Assembly: GCF_000218685.1 (NCBI RefSeq)
Contig: NW_006763297.1
Span: forward strand, 2,228,912-2,292,911
Origin: Serpula lacrymans var. lacrymans S7.9
Taxonomy: Eukaryota > Basidiomycota > Agaricomycetes > Boletales > Serpulaceae
Length of the DNA stretch: 64,000 nucleotides
Direction of reading: 5' to 3'
Within the stretch, counting starts at the first letter, position 1. The number at the start of each line of letters is the position of its first letter. This document shows positions 12,066-22,635 of this stretch, piece after piece. The notes under the pieces were generated by a model. The model was not told the origin of the DNA, did no database searches, and saw only the letters and a program-made list of their open reading frames with translations. Position numbers and translations under genes: made by a program.

Positions 12066-12135
12066 GTACCCAAGCCTGTAACTGAAAAATGAGTAGTGTA
12101 TATGTTTATGTATGTGTAGTATACAGTTACCTGTA

Positions 12136-12357
12136 TCAAAAATATGTATCAAGGGCCTTCATCTTTGTCATCACTGGTGTACAGTATAATGCATGAGCAA
12201 GACCACCCCTCCTGTTGGTAATGGCCCACTTCTGGCCAACAGATACCCTACCAACAACACACTGTAAACAGGTTATATCCTCTACCTCTAGCGGGCTGAG
12301 TTTGGTGTAATAGTGTACATCAAGGGGATCTACTGCTTCGATGCTACACATAGTAAT
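12136..12357 (-). pseudogene. C-terminal part of a Plavaka-like DNA transposase, cut off by the Copia insertion
   Basis: Minus-strand translation gives DVHYYTKLSPLEVEDITCLQ, then CVVGRV, KWAITNRRGGLAHALY and a stop at 12136. I recognise this as the conserved end of Plavaka/CACTA-related transposases of basidiomycetes (C-V-V-G-R-V ... W-A-I-x-x-R-x-G-x-L-A). The frame is joined without a shift to a fragment at 18432-18553 once the Copia element and one GTAAT are removed. Confidence 0.7.
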
Positions 12358-12677
12358 TATTAAGAACAAAGCTTGAAGGAAGTGTCTAGCCACTTGCTGA
12401 GAGCAATCAGGGACTGGAACTAGAGTCCAATGTGAGTAACTATATTATTAGAGAGTATGACAGGTATACAGTACCTAGAGTCCAATGTGAGTAACTAGAG
12501 AATAGGAAGCATTGGACTCTGCAGTACTGTCCGAAGTTTTGTAAACAAAGGTAAACAAAGCAGCCATAAAGGCGAAATAATAGAGAACACAATCAATAGT
12601 GAATGATAGAAGAATAGATAGAGAAAGGAATGAAAATATATAGGTAGCACAAAGGTGCAGAATCACCAAAACTAACA
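12358..12677 (-). repeat. Copia 3' LTR
   Basis: 320 bp. In element orientation it starts TGTTAGTTTTGG and ends GTTCTTAATA, so the ends are TG...TA and not the usual TG...CA. No difference from the other LTR was seen. Confidence 0.95.
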
Positions 12678-12706
12678 CTCCCCCCTGATGCTGCACCTCC
12701 CAAGCA

Positions 12707-15700
12707 TCAGCTCCCCCCTGATCTAATAAGTCCCATCATCTTCCTGAACACTTCCACTTTAGGCTTGGCAAGAGCCTTGGTCAACAAGTCTGCAGGCATT
12801 TCAGCAGTGGGAACAAAGGTAGGAGCAATCTGCCCAGAGTCAACAACATCTCTCAACCAATGCCATCGCAGATCAAGGTGTTTCATCCGACCATGGTGCT
12901 CAGGGTTCTTGGATACAGAGATGGCAGATTGGTTGTCAATATAAAGGGTGGAAGGAGAGGTGATAGGATAGCCCATTTCCTTCAACAAATTTCGCATCCA
13001 GAAAATCTCTTTGCCAGCCTCAACAGCAGCAATGTATTCTGCTTCAGTGGTGGACAGAGCAACAATGTTCTGAAGCTTGGAGCTCCAGGAGACAGCACCA
13101 GATCCCATCTTGACAATATAGGCACCAGTAGAACGACCAGAGTCCTTGTCACCACCATGATCAGCATCAGAGAAAGTGGTGAAGAGTTCAGTGGAATTGG
13201 GATCAGGACCAAGGACAAGGGAATGATCAAGGGTGCCTTGCAAGTAGCGGAACAAGTGCGTGACAGCGCTCCAGTGAGTAAGACCAGGATTAGAGTTATA
13301 TCTGGAAAGGACTCCAACAGTGTAGGCAATGTCAGGACGAGTGGTAGTGGCCAGATACATCAGAGCACCAACAGCAGCAAGGTAGGGAATGTCCTTCATC
13401 AAAGCAGCATCACTGGATGTTTTGGGAGACATGTCCTTGGTGAGGCGCAAACCAGGATCCATGGGAGTGGACACAGGCTTGCAGTCCTTCATGCCAAAGC
13501 GCTCCAGAATGTCCAGAGTGTACTGATGTTGGGAGAGGGAGATGGTGCGATTACTTAGGTCTCTAGTGATGGAAATGCCAAGTAGGTAAGAAGTAGGGCC
13601 AAGATCACGAAGCTTAAAGTGCAGGGAGAGGTCCTTGACAGCTTGGTCAAGTGCAGAAGTAGAAGTGGATGCCAGTGTCATGTCCTCAACAAAGACAGGC
13701 AGGATAATGTGCACATCAGCTCTGTTAAAGACATAGATGGCAGAGTCTGAATAAGTACGCTTGAATCCGAGTTTTTCAAGCACAGTGTGCATCTTCTGGT
13801 TCCACATTCTGCCTCCCTGCTTTGTCCCATAGATGGCCTTGTCCAACTGGCAAACAAGATTGCGAGGACCCTGATGGAATCCCTCTGGCTGATGCATGTA
13901 GACCTTGACATCCATGACTCCATTCAGGAATGCATGGGAAATGTCAATGGAGCGCAAATGGAGGTTGTGGATGGCTGCAATGGCAAGGACAACTCTGATG
14001 GATGATATGCGGACAGTAGGTGCAAATATTTCGAGGAAATCAAAGCCAGGGCGCTGGTTATAACATTTGGCCACATATCTGGCCTTGTAGCGCTCAACAG
14101 TGCCATCTGAGTTGCGCTTGATCTTGAAGACCCACTTGCCACCAATAGCCTTGACTCCAGGAGGTAGTTCCACTAGTGACCAAGTACCATTGTGCTCATG
14201 AGCTTGAAGCTCTTCCATGGCTGCCTCTCTCCATTTATCTGCATCAGGACGCTTCATTGCATCTGCAAATGACCTAGGCTCAGCAGAGTCTCCAAAGTGT
14301 GCCACTTCATCATCAACTGCCTCAGAATCACTGTCATCACTCTCAATGGCAGGAGTAGGTTGTCTGTGTTGAAGCCACCATGGTCTAGGTGGTCTCCTAG
14401 CCCTTACAGGGTGTCTCAGTGCAATAGGCAAGTCAGGAGAAGGTGAGCGATGAGGAGGGTGATTTGGAAGCTCAGGAGGTTGATTCACAGGTGGTTTTGC
14501 ATCAAGGTCCAAATGAGGCCCATTGTCAGGCAATGGTTGAGGCTGCTGAAGCGCAGCTGGTGGGCCCATATTGCCCCCTGGACCTGGTGCAGGGACATCC
14601 TCAATCAGGCCCAATGGCATGGATAGCGAAGGTGGAGTGGGAGGTGGAGGTGGGACATTGTCAGAAGACCTCTTCAAGCCAGGGAAGTAGCGCTCATCAA
14701 AATCAGCTCTCTCAGAGATAACAGTGTGCTTGGTGGTAGGATTGTAGAATTTCCATCCCTTGTATCCCTCAGGGTAACCAATGAACACACATTTCTCCAT
14801 ATGAGAGCCAAAGACGCCTCTTTTGTCCTTTTGCACATGCACATAGGCAGTGCAGCCCCAAACGCGAAGGTGAGACATGTCAGGCTTGCGTCCATACCAC
14901 AACTCAAATGGAGTGGCATGGGCCACTGCATCAGTGGGACACCTGTTCCAGACATGCACCAAAGCGGACAGACATTCACCCCAGAAGCTGTTAGGCAATG
15001 CAGACTCTGATAACATGGCAGTGATACGCTCAGTCAGAAGTCTGTTTGCTCGCTCTGCCACACCATTCTGCTGAGGATGATTCCTGGTGGTATGCTGTCT
15101 GACAATCCCATGGTCATCTGTGAATTGCTCAAATTCCTTGGACATGTACTCTCCCCCTTTGTCATCGCTCAGAGCCTTGATTTTACGCTCCAATTGAGTC
15201 TCAGCATAAGCCTTGAATCTCTTGAAAGCATCAAAGACACCTGACTTGGCCTTGAGAGGCACAACAACACGGAATCGACTGTGATCGTCAATGAAGGTGA
15301 CCCAGTAGCGATAACCAGAGAATGTGGGGGAAGAGACTTGGTGTACATCAGAATGGATGAGGTCCAAAGGATGAGCAGAGCGAGTATCAGATGAGGGGAA
15401 TGGATTGGCATGCATCTTGCCAGACAAGCACGGTTCACAGACAGGATCAGGAGCAGCCTTGGATTCCAGTGTAAGCCCAGTGACCAGATCTCTCTGTATC
15501 AGTCTCTTGACATCAGCATGATGGTGGTGAGCCAATCTGCGATGCCAGAGCATCAAATCAAGTGGTATAGTCGCAGTAAAATGTCCTAATTCAACACAAG
15601 CAGCAGTAGATCCATCAAGGAATGCTGCACTGTTGTCATTGATAGTTGCAGTGAACAAGAGAGTGTTGTCACGCATAAAGGACATGGAATGAGACGAAAT

Positions 15701-16960
15701 AGTGACATTGAAACCACTTTGACGAGTTAAATACAAGACTGAGAGGAGATTATTTCGAAGATCTGGTACATGGAGCACTCTAGAGAATTCCACAGCCCTA
15801 GCCACTTTGCCATTCATCACAGGATTAAACACCACAGTACCAACACCAGCTGAATAGACAACAGTGTGATCAGCCAGCTTGATTGGCACACGATATGGGG
15901 TATAGTGGTGCATCCAATGACGATGAGGTGTCATATGAGAAGTGGCGCCTGTGTCTGCATTCCAATCAATGTCAGCATCAAGTTGGAGAGGGCAATGAGG
16001 ATCAGAGGGATGAATGGAACGAAGACTTGCATTCCCAGCTGATTCAGTGACCACAGTAGATGAATTGGCATTGTTGGGCGAAGATTTGGGCTGCTGAGAG
16101 GTATTCTGAGAGTTGCTGGAGCCTGCCTGAGCCTTATTGCCACGCTTGTAGCGATTCTTAGCACCCTCCACTGCCTGTTGGCGACTAGCAATGTATCTGT
16201 GGCATTTGTCTTGGGTATGACCAAGTAAACCACAGAAATCACACTGAACGCGAGTAGAGGTGGTGGATTGGTTGCAATGATGGCAGTTAGGATGGGTGCA
16301 GGTGCTATTGGCAGTGGTAGACGAAGAATGCAAGGCAGAATCGACTTCAGCACGACGACGGCGATTGACCTCTTCAGCAAGGAAAGCATCCCTGAGCTGG
16401 GTCTTGTCCAAGGTGCCCAAAAGTAGTAGAGATGAAGTGAAGTGGGCATATTGATCAGGAAGCGCCCTAATCATGGCCATGTATGTCAATTCATCGTCCA
16501 ATTCAGACAATGAGAAGCCAGTAGGACGAAGATTTTGAATCTGATGCATGCCTTCGTCAATTCTGGTCATAAGAGACTGCAGGGACTCGTCCTCCTTCTT
16601 TCTGATAGAGAAGAAGTCATCATAGGCATTAAATCTCATCCCAGGCTTCTTAAAGACGTGCACAATTGCCAGTTTCTCCCAGATCTTGACAGGATCATCA
16701 ATGATGCCATCAAGATGGATGCGCTGCTCTTTGGTGACATTGAGATATAATGCACCAGCAGCCTTTTCAGCTCTCAACTCCCATTTCTCCATTGCTTCAG
16801 CGTCAGTCCCAGGACACTTTTCAGCGCCAGAGACGATCCTCCACAGTCCCTTGGTCATCAACCAAGCTTGCATTTCACCACTCCACTGGGAGTAGTTAGT
16901 GCCAGACAAGGGATGGAACTTGGGATCAGAGTCAGACATGATGGGTGTTGTATAAGACAA
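12707..16960 (-). CDS. Copia gag-pol polyprotein
   Basis: A single frame of 1417 residues. Order of parts: Gag-like region (PLSGTNYSQWSGEMQAWL near residue 20), zinc knuckle CDFCGLLGHTQDKC near residue 241, aspartic protease DTGATSHM near 337, pre-integrase WHRRLAHHHHADV with CEPCLSGKM near 470-510, integrase with HSDVH, DDKGGEY and NGVAERANR as the D-D-E residues, reverse transcriptase from GGKWVFKIKR near 945, and RNase H with FSDADHGGD and STTEAEYIA near the end. The element makes its own DNA copy and integrates it. The YVDD active-site box of reverse transcriptase reads FVED (codons TTT GTT GAG GAC, plus-strand 13682-13693), an unusual change of the first catalytic Asp. Gag and Pol share one frame, as in many Copia elements. 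Confidence 0.95.
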   Translation of the reverse strand: MSYTTPIMSDSDPKFHPLSGTNYSQWSGEMQAWLMTKGLWRIVSGAEKCPGTDAEAMEKWELRAEKAAGALYLNVTKEQRIHLDGIIDDPVKIWEKLAIVHVFKKPGMRFNAYDDFFSIRKKEDESLQSLMTRIDEGMHQIQNLRPTGFSLSELDDELTYMAMIRALPDQYAHFTSSLLLLGTLDKTQLRDAFLAEEVNRRRRAEVDSALHSSSTTANSTCTHPNCHHCNQSTTSTRVQCDFCGLLGHTQDKCHRYIASRQQAVEGAKNRYKRGNKAQAGSSNSQNTSQQPKSSPNNANSSTVVTESAGNASLRSIHPSDPHCPLQLDADIDWNADTGATSHMTPHRHWMHHYTPYRVPIKLADHTVVYSAGVGTVVFNPVMNGKVARAVEFSRVLHVPDLRNNLLSVLYLTRQSGFNVTISSHSMSFMRDNTLLFTATINDNSAAFLDGSTAACVELGHFTATIPLDLMLWHRRLAHHHHADVKRLIQRDLVTGLTLESKAAPDPVCEPCLSGKMHANPFPSSDTRSAHPLDLIHSDVHQVSSPTFSGYRYWVTFIDDHSRFRVVVPLKAKSGVFDAFKRFKAYAETQLERKIKALSDDKGGEYMSKEFEQFTDDHGIVRQHTTRNHPQQNGVAERANRLLTERITAMLSESALPNSFWGECLSALVHVWNRCPTDAVAHATPFELWYGRKPDMSHLRVWGCTAYVHVQKDKRGVFGSHMEKCVFIGYPEGYKGWKFYNPTTKHTVISERADFDERYFPGLKRSSDNVPPPPPTPPSLSMPLGLIEDVPAPGPGGNMGPPAALQQPQPLPDNGPHLDLDAKPPVNQPPELPNHPPHRSPSPDLPIALRHPVRARRPPRPWWLQHRQPTPAIESDDSDSEAVDDEVAHFGDSAEPRSFADAMKRPDADKWREAAMEELQAHEHNGTWSLVELPPGVKAIGGKWVFKIKRNSDGTVERYKARYVAKCYNQRPGFDFLEIFAPTVRISSIRVVLAIAAIHNLHLRSIDISHAFLNGVMDVKVYMHQPEGFHQGPRNLVCQLDKAIYGTKQGGRMWNQKMHTVLEKLGFKRTYSDSAIYVFNRADVHIILPVFVEDMTLASTSTSALDQAVKDLSLHFKLRDLGPTSYLLGISITRDLSNRTISLSQHQYTLDILERFGMKDCKPVSTPMDPGLRLTKDMSPKTSSDAALMKDIPYLAAVGALMYLATTTRPDIAYTVGVLSRYNSNPGLTHWSAVTHLFRYLQGTLDHSLVLGPDPNSTELFTTFSDADHGGDKDSGRSTGAYIVKMGSGAVSWSSKLQNIVALSTTEAEYIAAVEAGKEIFWMRNLLKEMGYPITSPSTLYIDNQSAISVSKNPEHHGRMKHLDLRWHWLRDVVDSGQIAPTFVPTAEMPADLLTKALAKPKVEVFRKMMGLIRSGGS

Positions 16961-18099
16961 TAGAGCAATGATAAATGATGTAGGAGACGGCTATAGGCGA
17001 TGGAATAGTGGCAAAGACAATGGGCAACAGTAGGAGGCGAGCAGATAAGATGGTGAGGCGGTAGAGAGAGGATATGGAGAGGGTCAGAAAGTGCAAGGAT
17101 AGGTCCAAATAGGGTCCAAAAAGCGTCCAAAAGCGATCCAGGAGGGTGCTAAGGCTTCCTAGTGCTGCTACAGGGTTACGCCTGTGTTCCCCTTTCAATT
17201 CCACACTGATATTAACAGAGAAATCGCCTCGAGACAGTGTTGGTTAATAGGGCTTGTATATGAGTCAACAAAGTGACTTAAGCTCCCCAAACACCGCAGA
17301 CTGAGAGAGGCTCTAGGCAACAGCAAACTGAGGCAATGCAGGCGAGCTTCACAGTCTATAGGCTTGTTCTATCTGATAATGGACAGAGTAGAGAAGATTG
17401 GAGCTTTATGCACACACCAGATATGCCAAAAAGCGAAAAATAGGGCAAAAAGTCGAAATTGATGCAGAGACAGATAAGATGGATGGATTGCCACCAAATC
17501 AGAGGTATAGGGAACGTCTTTATAGAGTAATAGATGGCCCAAATATCACAAGAAGTGAAGCACAGGATGTGGAGATATGCAATAGGAGTCCAATAGGGGT
17601 GAAAGTGCCAAAAATGCAAACTTCACAGAGGATGATGGAGTGGATGGATTGCCCCCAAATTGACGGTGTAAAGTGCAATAGTATAGGGTAGTAGATGGCT
17701 CAAATAGGGCCAAGATCCGAGCACAGGATGTGGAGATATGGAATAGGGGGCCAAAAGGTGATCAAATGATGATGAAGGCTCACAGAAAGATCCAGCTCAA
17801 ATCCAACCGCTCTGACAGGTCTCCTAGGGTTATTTAGGCCGTAGAAGACGATGGTAGAAGTTACAGGACGATCAGATAAGGATTGGGCGAGATATGGATA
17901 TGGTGCAGATAAGACCAAAAAAACGTCCAAAATGGGGGTAACTTGCAACAAGGAGTTGTTGTTGGAGATCAAGATGAGATCAGAGTAATCTGAGGTGATG
18001 GATGAGATAATAAGAGTCCCAGAAGACAATGGTTACGATGGATAAGCAGTAGGACACTTGGATGGTGAGATATGAGGTCAGGAAGATGGCTAGAGCACA
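16961..18099 (-). other. Copia 5' leader, unusually long, with internal duplications
   Basis: About 1.14 kb of non-coding sequence lies between the primer site and the gag ATG. Two stretches recur about 170-180 bases apart: GATGGATTGCCACCAAAT near 17482 and GATGGATTGCCCCCAAAT near 17643, and AGCACAGGATGTGGAGATAT near 17560 and 17719. No other gene is seen in it. Confidence 0.6.
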
Positions 18100-18111
18100 G
18101 GGCTCATAACC
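18100..18111 (-). promoter_or_regulatory. Copia primer-binding site, half-tRNA type
   Basis: Directly downstream of the 5' LTR, the minus strand reads GGTTATGAGCCC. Its complement GGGCTCATAACC is the anticodon arm of initiator tRNA-Met (CAT anticodon), not its 3' end. Drosophila copia uses the same internal tRNA segment as a cleaved half-tRNA primer (established knowledge). The use here is inferred from position and complementarity. Confidence 0.75.
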
Positions 18112-18431
18112 TATTAAGAACAAAGCTTGAAGGAAGTGTCTAGCCACTTGCTGAGAGCAATCAGGGACTGGAACTAGAGTCCAATGTGAGTAACTATATT
18201 ATTAGAGAGTATGACAGGTATACAGTACCTAGAGTCCAATGTGAGTAACTAGAGAATAGGAAGCATTGGACTCTGCAGTACTGTCCGAAGTTTTGTAAAC
18301 AAAGGTAAACAAAGCAGCCATAAAGGCGAAATAATAGAGAACACAATCAATAGTGAATGATAGAAGAATAGATAGAGAAAGGAATGAAAATATATAGGTA
18401 GCACAAAGGTGCAGAATCACCAAAACTAACA
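18112..18431 (-). repeat. Copia 5' LTR
   Basis: 320 bp, apparently identical to 12358-12677. The right-hand flank is the second GTAAT target duplication. Confidence 0.95.
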
Positions 18432-18560
18432 GTAATAGTGGCCAAGATTATGGTTTTAGACTTGCAAACCTTGAGAATTGGCATTGTGGGGAGAGAAACA
18501 ACTAATATATGTTGTAATCGACCAAGATAGGTCTTCTTCTTGTAGACAAGCATTCAACGG

Positions 18561-19626
18561 TGTTAGTGAGTGTACTTATCTGCGGGGTGTTCACACTTTT
18601 CACCAAGTTGGCACTTAAATTGCAAGATCAAAGGTGTCAGGCAACTAGTATGAAGCTATATAACAAAGCCAATGTCAGGCCAAGTTCTTGTGATAAGGTG
18701 ATGGAGCTGAGTATAATGTTTGAAGAGTATCAATATGAGTGTGAATCCAAACCAATATTGAACTAAGGAAATAATACATCAAATATCTACTCCTTATATA
18801 GTGGATAACAAGGGCCAGACCAAAAGAGGAAAAAAATTAAGAAAATAGCCTAACCAGGCAACTAACCAAAAAGAAAAGAGAAAGAAGTGATACAACTTAT
18901 TTGTAATTACTGGTCATGTGGGAAAAGTCCTTAGTAAGGGATGTGCAATTGGCTGTACCAGTAACCTCATGGGAAGGTGCTGAGTCACAGTCTGTTACAA
19001 TGCACAATTTTTGGACCTTTAAATTTTATTCTCCACTTCAACTTTCTTCTGTAGTTTTTGCACGCTGTGCCATGCGGCACTTTCCATTTTGTTCAAACAA
19101 CACTTTCTCGCACTGCACTACTTTTTTTTATTCTTAGCTACAAATCTCTCACATAGTGGAGCTGGTCACATGGGCTGCACCCTATGACATCATCAGCCAC
19201 TGCCTTTATCAACTGTATAGTATACATGTACAGATAGTCTGTAGTAGTATAAATACCCAAATAGATCAAGGAGACTCCTCAGCGAGTCCTCCTGTTGTTT
19301 ACCCACAACTAACTCGGTCCTACAGTCTGTATTGCTAATTAGTCTCTCACCAAAGTATTCCTGCACACAGCTCTTGATTGGAGTTATGCCATTGGGATGT
19401 CTTCTTGTGAACAAGAGAAGGGTCTCCTATGTTGTCAGTATGATAAAACACAAGTATGAAAAGAAAAGGAAAAATAAAATGAAATGAAATGAGTAAAAGG
19501 GTTCCAGTAGTGACTTCTAATCTGATAGCTCAAAAAGTAACCGGAAAGGATTGAGAGAACCAAAACATAGCAGGAATACAATTAGAAGAATCAATTTCTC
19601 ACAGAAGGTAGTCACTCACTCTAACA
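18561..19626. repeat. Unclassified ~1.07-kb insertion-like segment
   Basis: This AT-rich, gene-free stretch separates two parts of the Plavaka-like transposase frame. Its left end reads TGTTAGTGAGTG and the complement of its right end reads TGTTAGAGTGAGTG, so the ends are imperfect inverted repeats. A TATA-like AGTATAAATACC occurs near 19246. No target duplication was found, so class and exact limits are open. Confidence 0.35.
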
Positions 19627-20434
19627 AATGTCACATTGTGTGTGTCAAAGTATGGCCTGAAAAAAGCACTTGAAATCATTGTATCCCCTTCTTCTAGGTG
19701 TTTTACTTTGCCCCACTGTTCAATGTGATTGATTGGGAGATGTAGCTTGATGACTGAGACATTTTTGTCAAAGCAAGTTGTAGGTGCTGCAACAACCTTA
19801 TTATAGACAGTATCTAGCTGAATTTTTGAGCTCAAGGGAAGAAGAATGCAGGTGGGAGCTAAGGGAAAATATAGTCTGATCAAGTACTACTTGAACAAGA
19901 GATGTTTACTTGCAGGATGCATGGTGAAACTGGCCTGCAACATCAGCATTATAACTCTTCCAAAATTGTACCTGAGCTGGATTTGAGTGAGCATTGCATC
20001 ATTGACTATAAAGTGAGCAATAGATGGGTATGGATGCTGGTGACTTTTGATGGAAGGTAGGATACATCCACAGAATCTTTCCATTGGGAAAGCCCAAGAC
20101 ATCCACACCGGTCCTGAAGCTTCAATACTGTTGGCAATATGTGATAACATATGAATAGTGATGGGACATGTACTGAGGTGTTGAGGGGAGTACTGATAGT
20201 GATATCTAATTGATGGGCCCTAATATCAATATCCCATATTAGAAAATATTGCTACAATGTCATAATATACTTCTCATATTTCTCTACCCAGGTCTCAAAT
20301 CCAGCATGAATGGTTGCAAAATTGTCCCCTGATAATTCAAACTGTAAACATATGTGAAGCAATTTTACAAGCTGGACAAAGTGATCATGGTATTTGCACT
20401 TTTAAAAATTTCAGTGAAGCAGAACTGGATTAAC

Positions 20435-21086
20435 TGTCAGAACTGTGACCTTACAGAGTGTTGGAGTTATGGAGTATGGAGATGGAGTAGGGGGTAATGG
20501 AGTACAAGGTGGGGAATTGGCTTAGCTCATGCACTAGGCGCTTCTGTGGACCTTAATCCCTAACTTGACAGAATGGACGGAGGAGAGTAGAGGATAAAAA
20601 GGGAGCAGAGTAAAGATCATTCGGAGAAGGATCGGGAGACTTAGAAAGGGACTTGTAAAAAGGCAAGGGAATCTAGTTGATATTCAAACTGCAGAAATGG
20701 AGTACAGGAGCTACAACTTATATACTGTTGGAGGAGTAGGGGCTCATAAGGAGTAACTGGTAATGTAGGTATAGAGTTCCATGCGGACAATTATCTAGCA
20801 AGAGAGAAACATATGTGCAAGGAGTGTATCATAAGGTCTAAACTACAGAGTCCATAAAGAGTACAAGAACGTGCACAGGAAAGTGTATGGCGGACTAGAA
20901 GTCCAGTGTAGGAGTATTGGAATGGGAGTCTGGAGTACCATATGGGGCACGGGGCTATGCTGACTGGCAGGCCATAAGAAGTGTAATCCCGAGAATACCA
21001 AAGATTTGGGAGGTTTGGACTTGAGGAAATATCTCCTTTGGAGATGCTAGAGTCCTGTTCTCTGGTATGGATATGACATCAACACA
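20435..21086 (-). repeat. LTR-like repeat family B, copy 2
   Basis: About 652 bp, inverted relative to copy 1 (10754-12065). On the minus strand it begins TGTGTTGATGTCATATCC and ends TTCTGACA. It lies inside the Plavaka-like remnant, between WLFWALC and the NPVLL part. It keeps the uninterrupted sequence at the place where copy 1 carries the solo LTR. Confidence 0.6.
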
Positions 21087-21235
21087 CAGAGCCCAAAACA
21101 ACCACAAATCTGCCGTACAATTCAAGCAATCACTTGCAAGGTTTGATAGGCATACTACAAAGGCTAAAGATATGGTTTCCCCTGATTTAGACAATAATTT
21201 GCTAACTGCTTGCCAAACACTCTTTTCCAGTTCAT

Positions 21236-22635
21236 TGTAAGGACCATTTTATTATTTTCTTATCTTCTCTATGTCTTGGTTCTCGAACACTTTTCCCATT
21301 ACGCCTCTGGCTCTAGGGCTAGAGGTATCATTTGCCATATTACTTCTCATAGCCCTCACAGGCTTTCTTAACCACCATTACCACTTTATATCACAGATCA
21401 GAGACTGGGTATCACTCCCAGCCAGCCAGCACAATGAGTAGGGACTGGTAGTAGGCATCTCGCCAACCAGCTCCAAGCCCCATTAAGGCCTGGATATACT
21501 AATAAACACTTTGATCAGGATTGTACCTCATCATGAGGATACGGTTCCTGAACACGCGTAACAAACATCTATTATTAGTACAAATCTCTCACCCGCTGAT
21601 TAATCAAGTTAAAGTTGTACGATAGTTGTTCTCTTTTTCTTATTGGACGATTTATTCCTCAGACCACTTTTCGTTTATTCTCCTTTTGGTCTGAGGGACG
21701 AACAGTTCACTATATAAAGCCTTATCTATTCATGTATAGTTCCTTAGTTTTCTATTACTGAATTTACCTGCTTTACTCCTCAACGAAAACCTTTGAGCTT
21801 ACCTCTCAAATCCTCTACTCGCTATATTCACTAGCGTCTGTCGATCTCAAGCTCATCGAACCCCTTACTCCCTGCAAGTGCAGAAGGAGACTGTGAGGCA
21901 ATGATAAACTATAACAAAAACAAAACCTGTCTCCTTCTGCACTTGCAGGGAGTAAGGGGTTCAATAAGCTTGAGGTCGACAGACGCTAGTAAATATAGCG
22001 AGTAGAGGACTTTTGAGAGGTAAGCTTCAAAGGTTCTTGTTGAGGAGTAAAGCGGGTAAATTCAGTAATAGAAAACTAAGGAGCCATACATGAATAGGTA
22101 AGGCTTTATATAGTGAACTGTCCGTTCCTCAGACCGAAAGGAGAATTAATATACGAAAAATGGTCTGAGGAATCAATTGACCAATAAGAAAAAGGGAGAG
22201 TAACTATTGTACAACTTTTAACTTGATTAATCAGCAGGTGAGAGACTTGTACTAATAATAGAGGATTGTCATGCGTGTTCAGGAACCATATCCTCATGAT
22301 GAGGTACGATCCTAAATAAGGTGTTATTAGTATAACCAGGCTTTACTGGGGCTTGGAGCTGGTTGGCGAGATGCCTACTACCAGTCCCTACCCAGTGTGC
22401 TGGCTGGCTGGGAGCGATACCCAGTCCCTGATCTGTGATATAAAATGGTAGTGATGGTTAAGAAAGCCTGTGAGGGCTATGAGAAGTAGAACGGCAAACG
22501 ATACCTCTAGCCCTAGAGCCAGAGGTGTAATGGGAAAAGTGTTCAAGAACCAAGACATAGCGAAGATAAGAAAATAATAAAATGGTCCTTACAGAGACAG
22601 GTTTCGTTTTTGTTATAGTTTATCGTTGCCTCACA
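21236..22635 (+). mobile_element. Solo LTR, family A copy 2, split by copy 3
   Basis: The two parts are 21236-21891 and 22599-22635, together about 693 bp, starting TGTAAGGACC and ending GCCTCACA. Flanks TTCAT (21231-21235) and TTTAT (22636-22640) are a likely target duplication with one difference. The LTR sits in the Plavaka-like frame. Confidence 0.85.
21892..22593 (-). mobile_element. Solo LTR, family A copy 3, nested in copy 2 in opposite orientation
   Basis: It starts TGTGAGGCAA and ends GGTCCTTACA on the plus strand (702 bp). The exact duplication GAGAC flanks it (21887-21891 and 22594-22598). After removal, copy 2 becomes continuous from GCAGAAGGAGAC to AGGTTTCG. Confidence 0.92.

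Larger units (their letters stand above)
12358..18431 (-). mobile_element. Complete Ty1/Copia LTR retrotransposon
   Basis: The element is 6074 bp, reads on the minus strand, and is bounded by two 320-bp LTRs that look identical by eye (12358-12677 and 18112-18431). The flanking 5-bp duplication GTAAT is exact (12353-12357 and 18432-18436). It has one uninterrupted 1417-codon gag-pol frame, a purine tract (CAGGGGGGAG) next to the 3' LTR and a primer-binding site next to the 5' LTR. It is inserted in a decayed Plavaka-like transposase. Identical LTRs imply a recent insertion. Confidence 0.95.

Noticed and set aside
12860..13558. 232-codon plus-strand frame opposite the Copia pol gene
   Set aside because: Antisense shadow of the integrase/RT-coding strand, no domain.
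18229..18423. A hydrophobic 64-codon frame inside the Copia LTR (also present at 12475-12696)
   Set aside because: It is LTR sequence present in both repeats; a gene is not supported.
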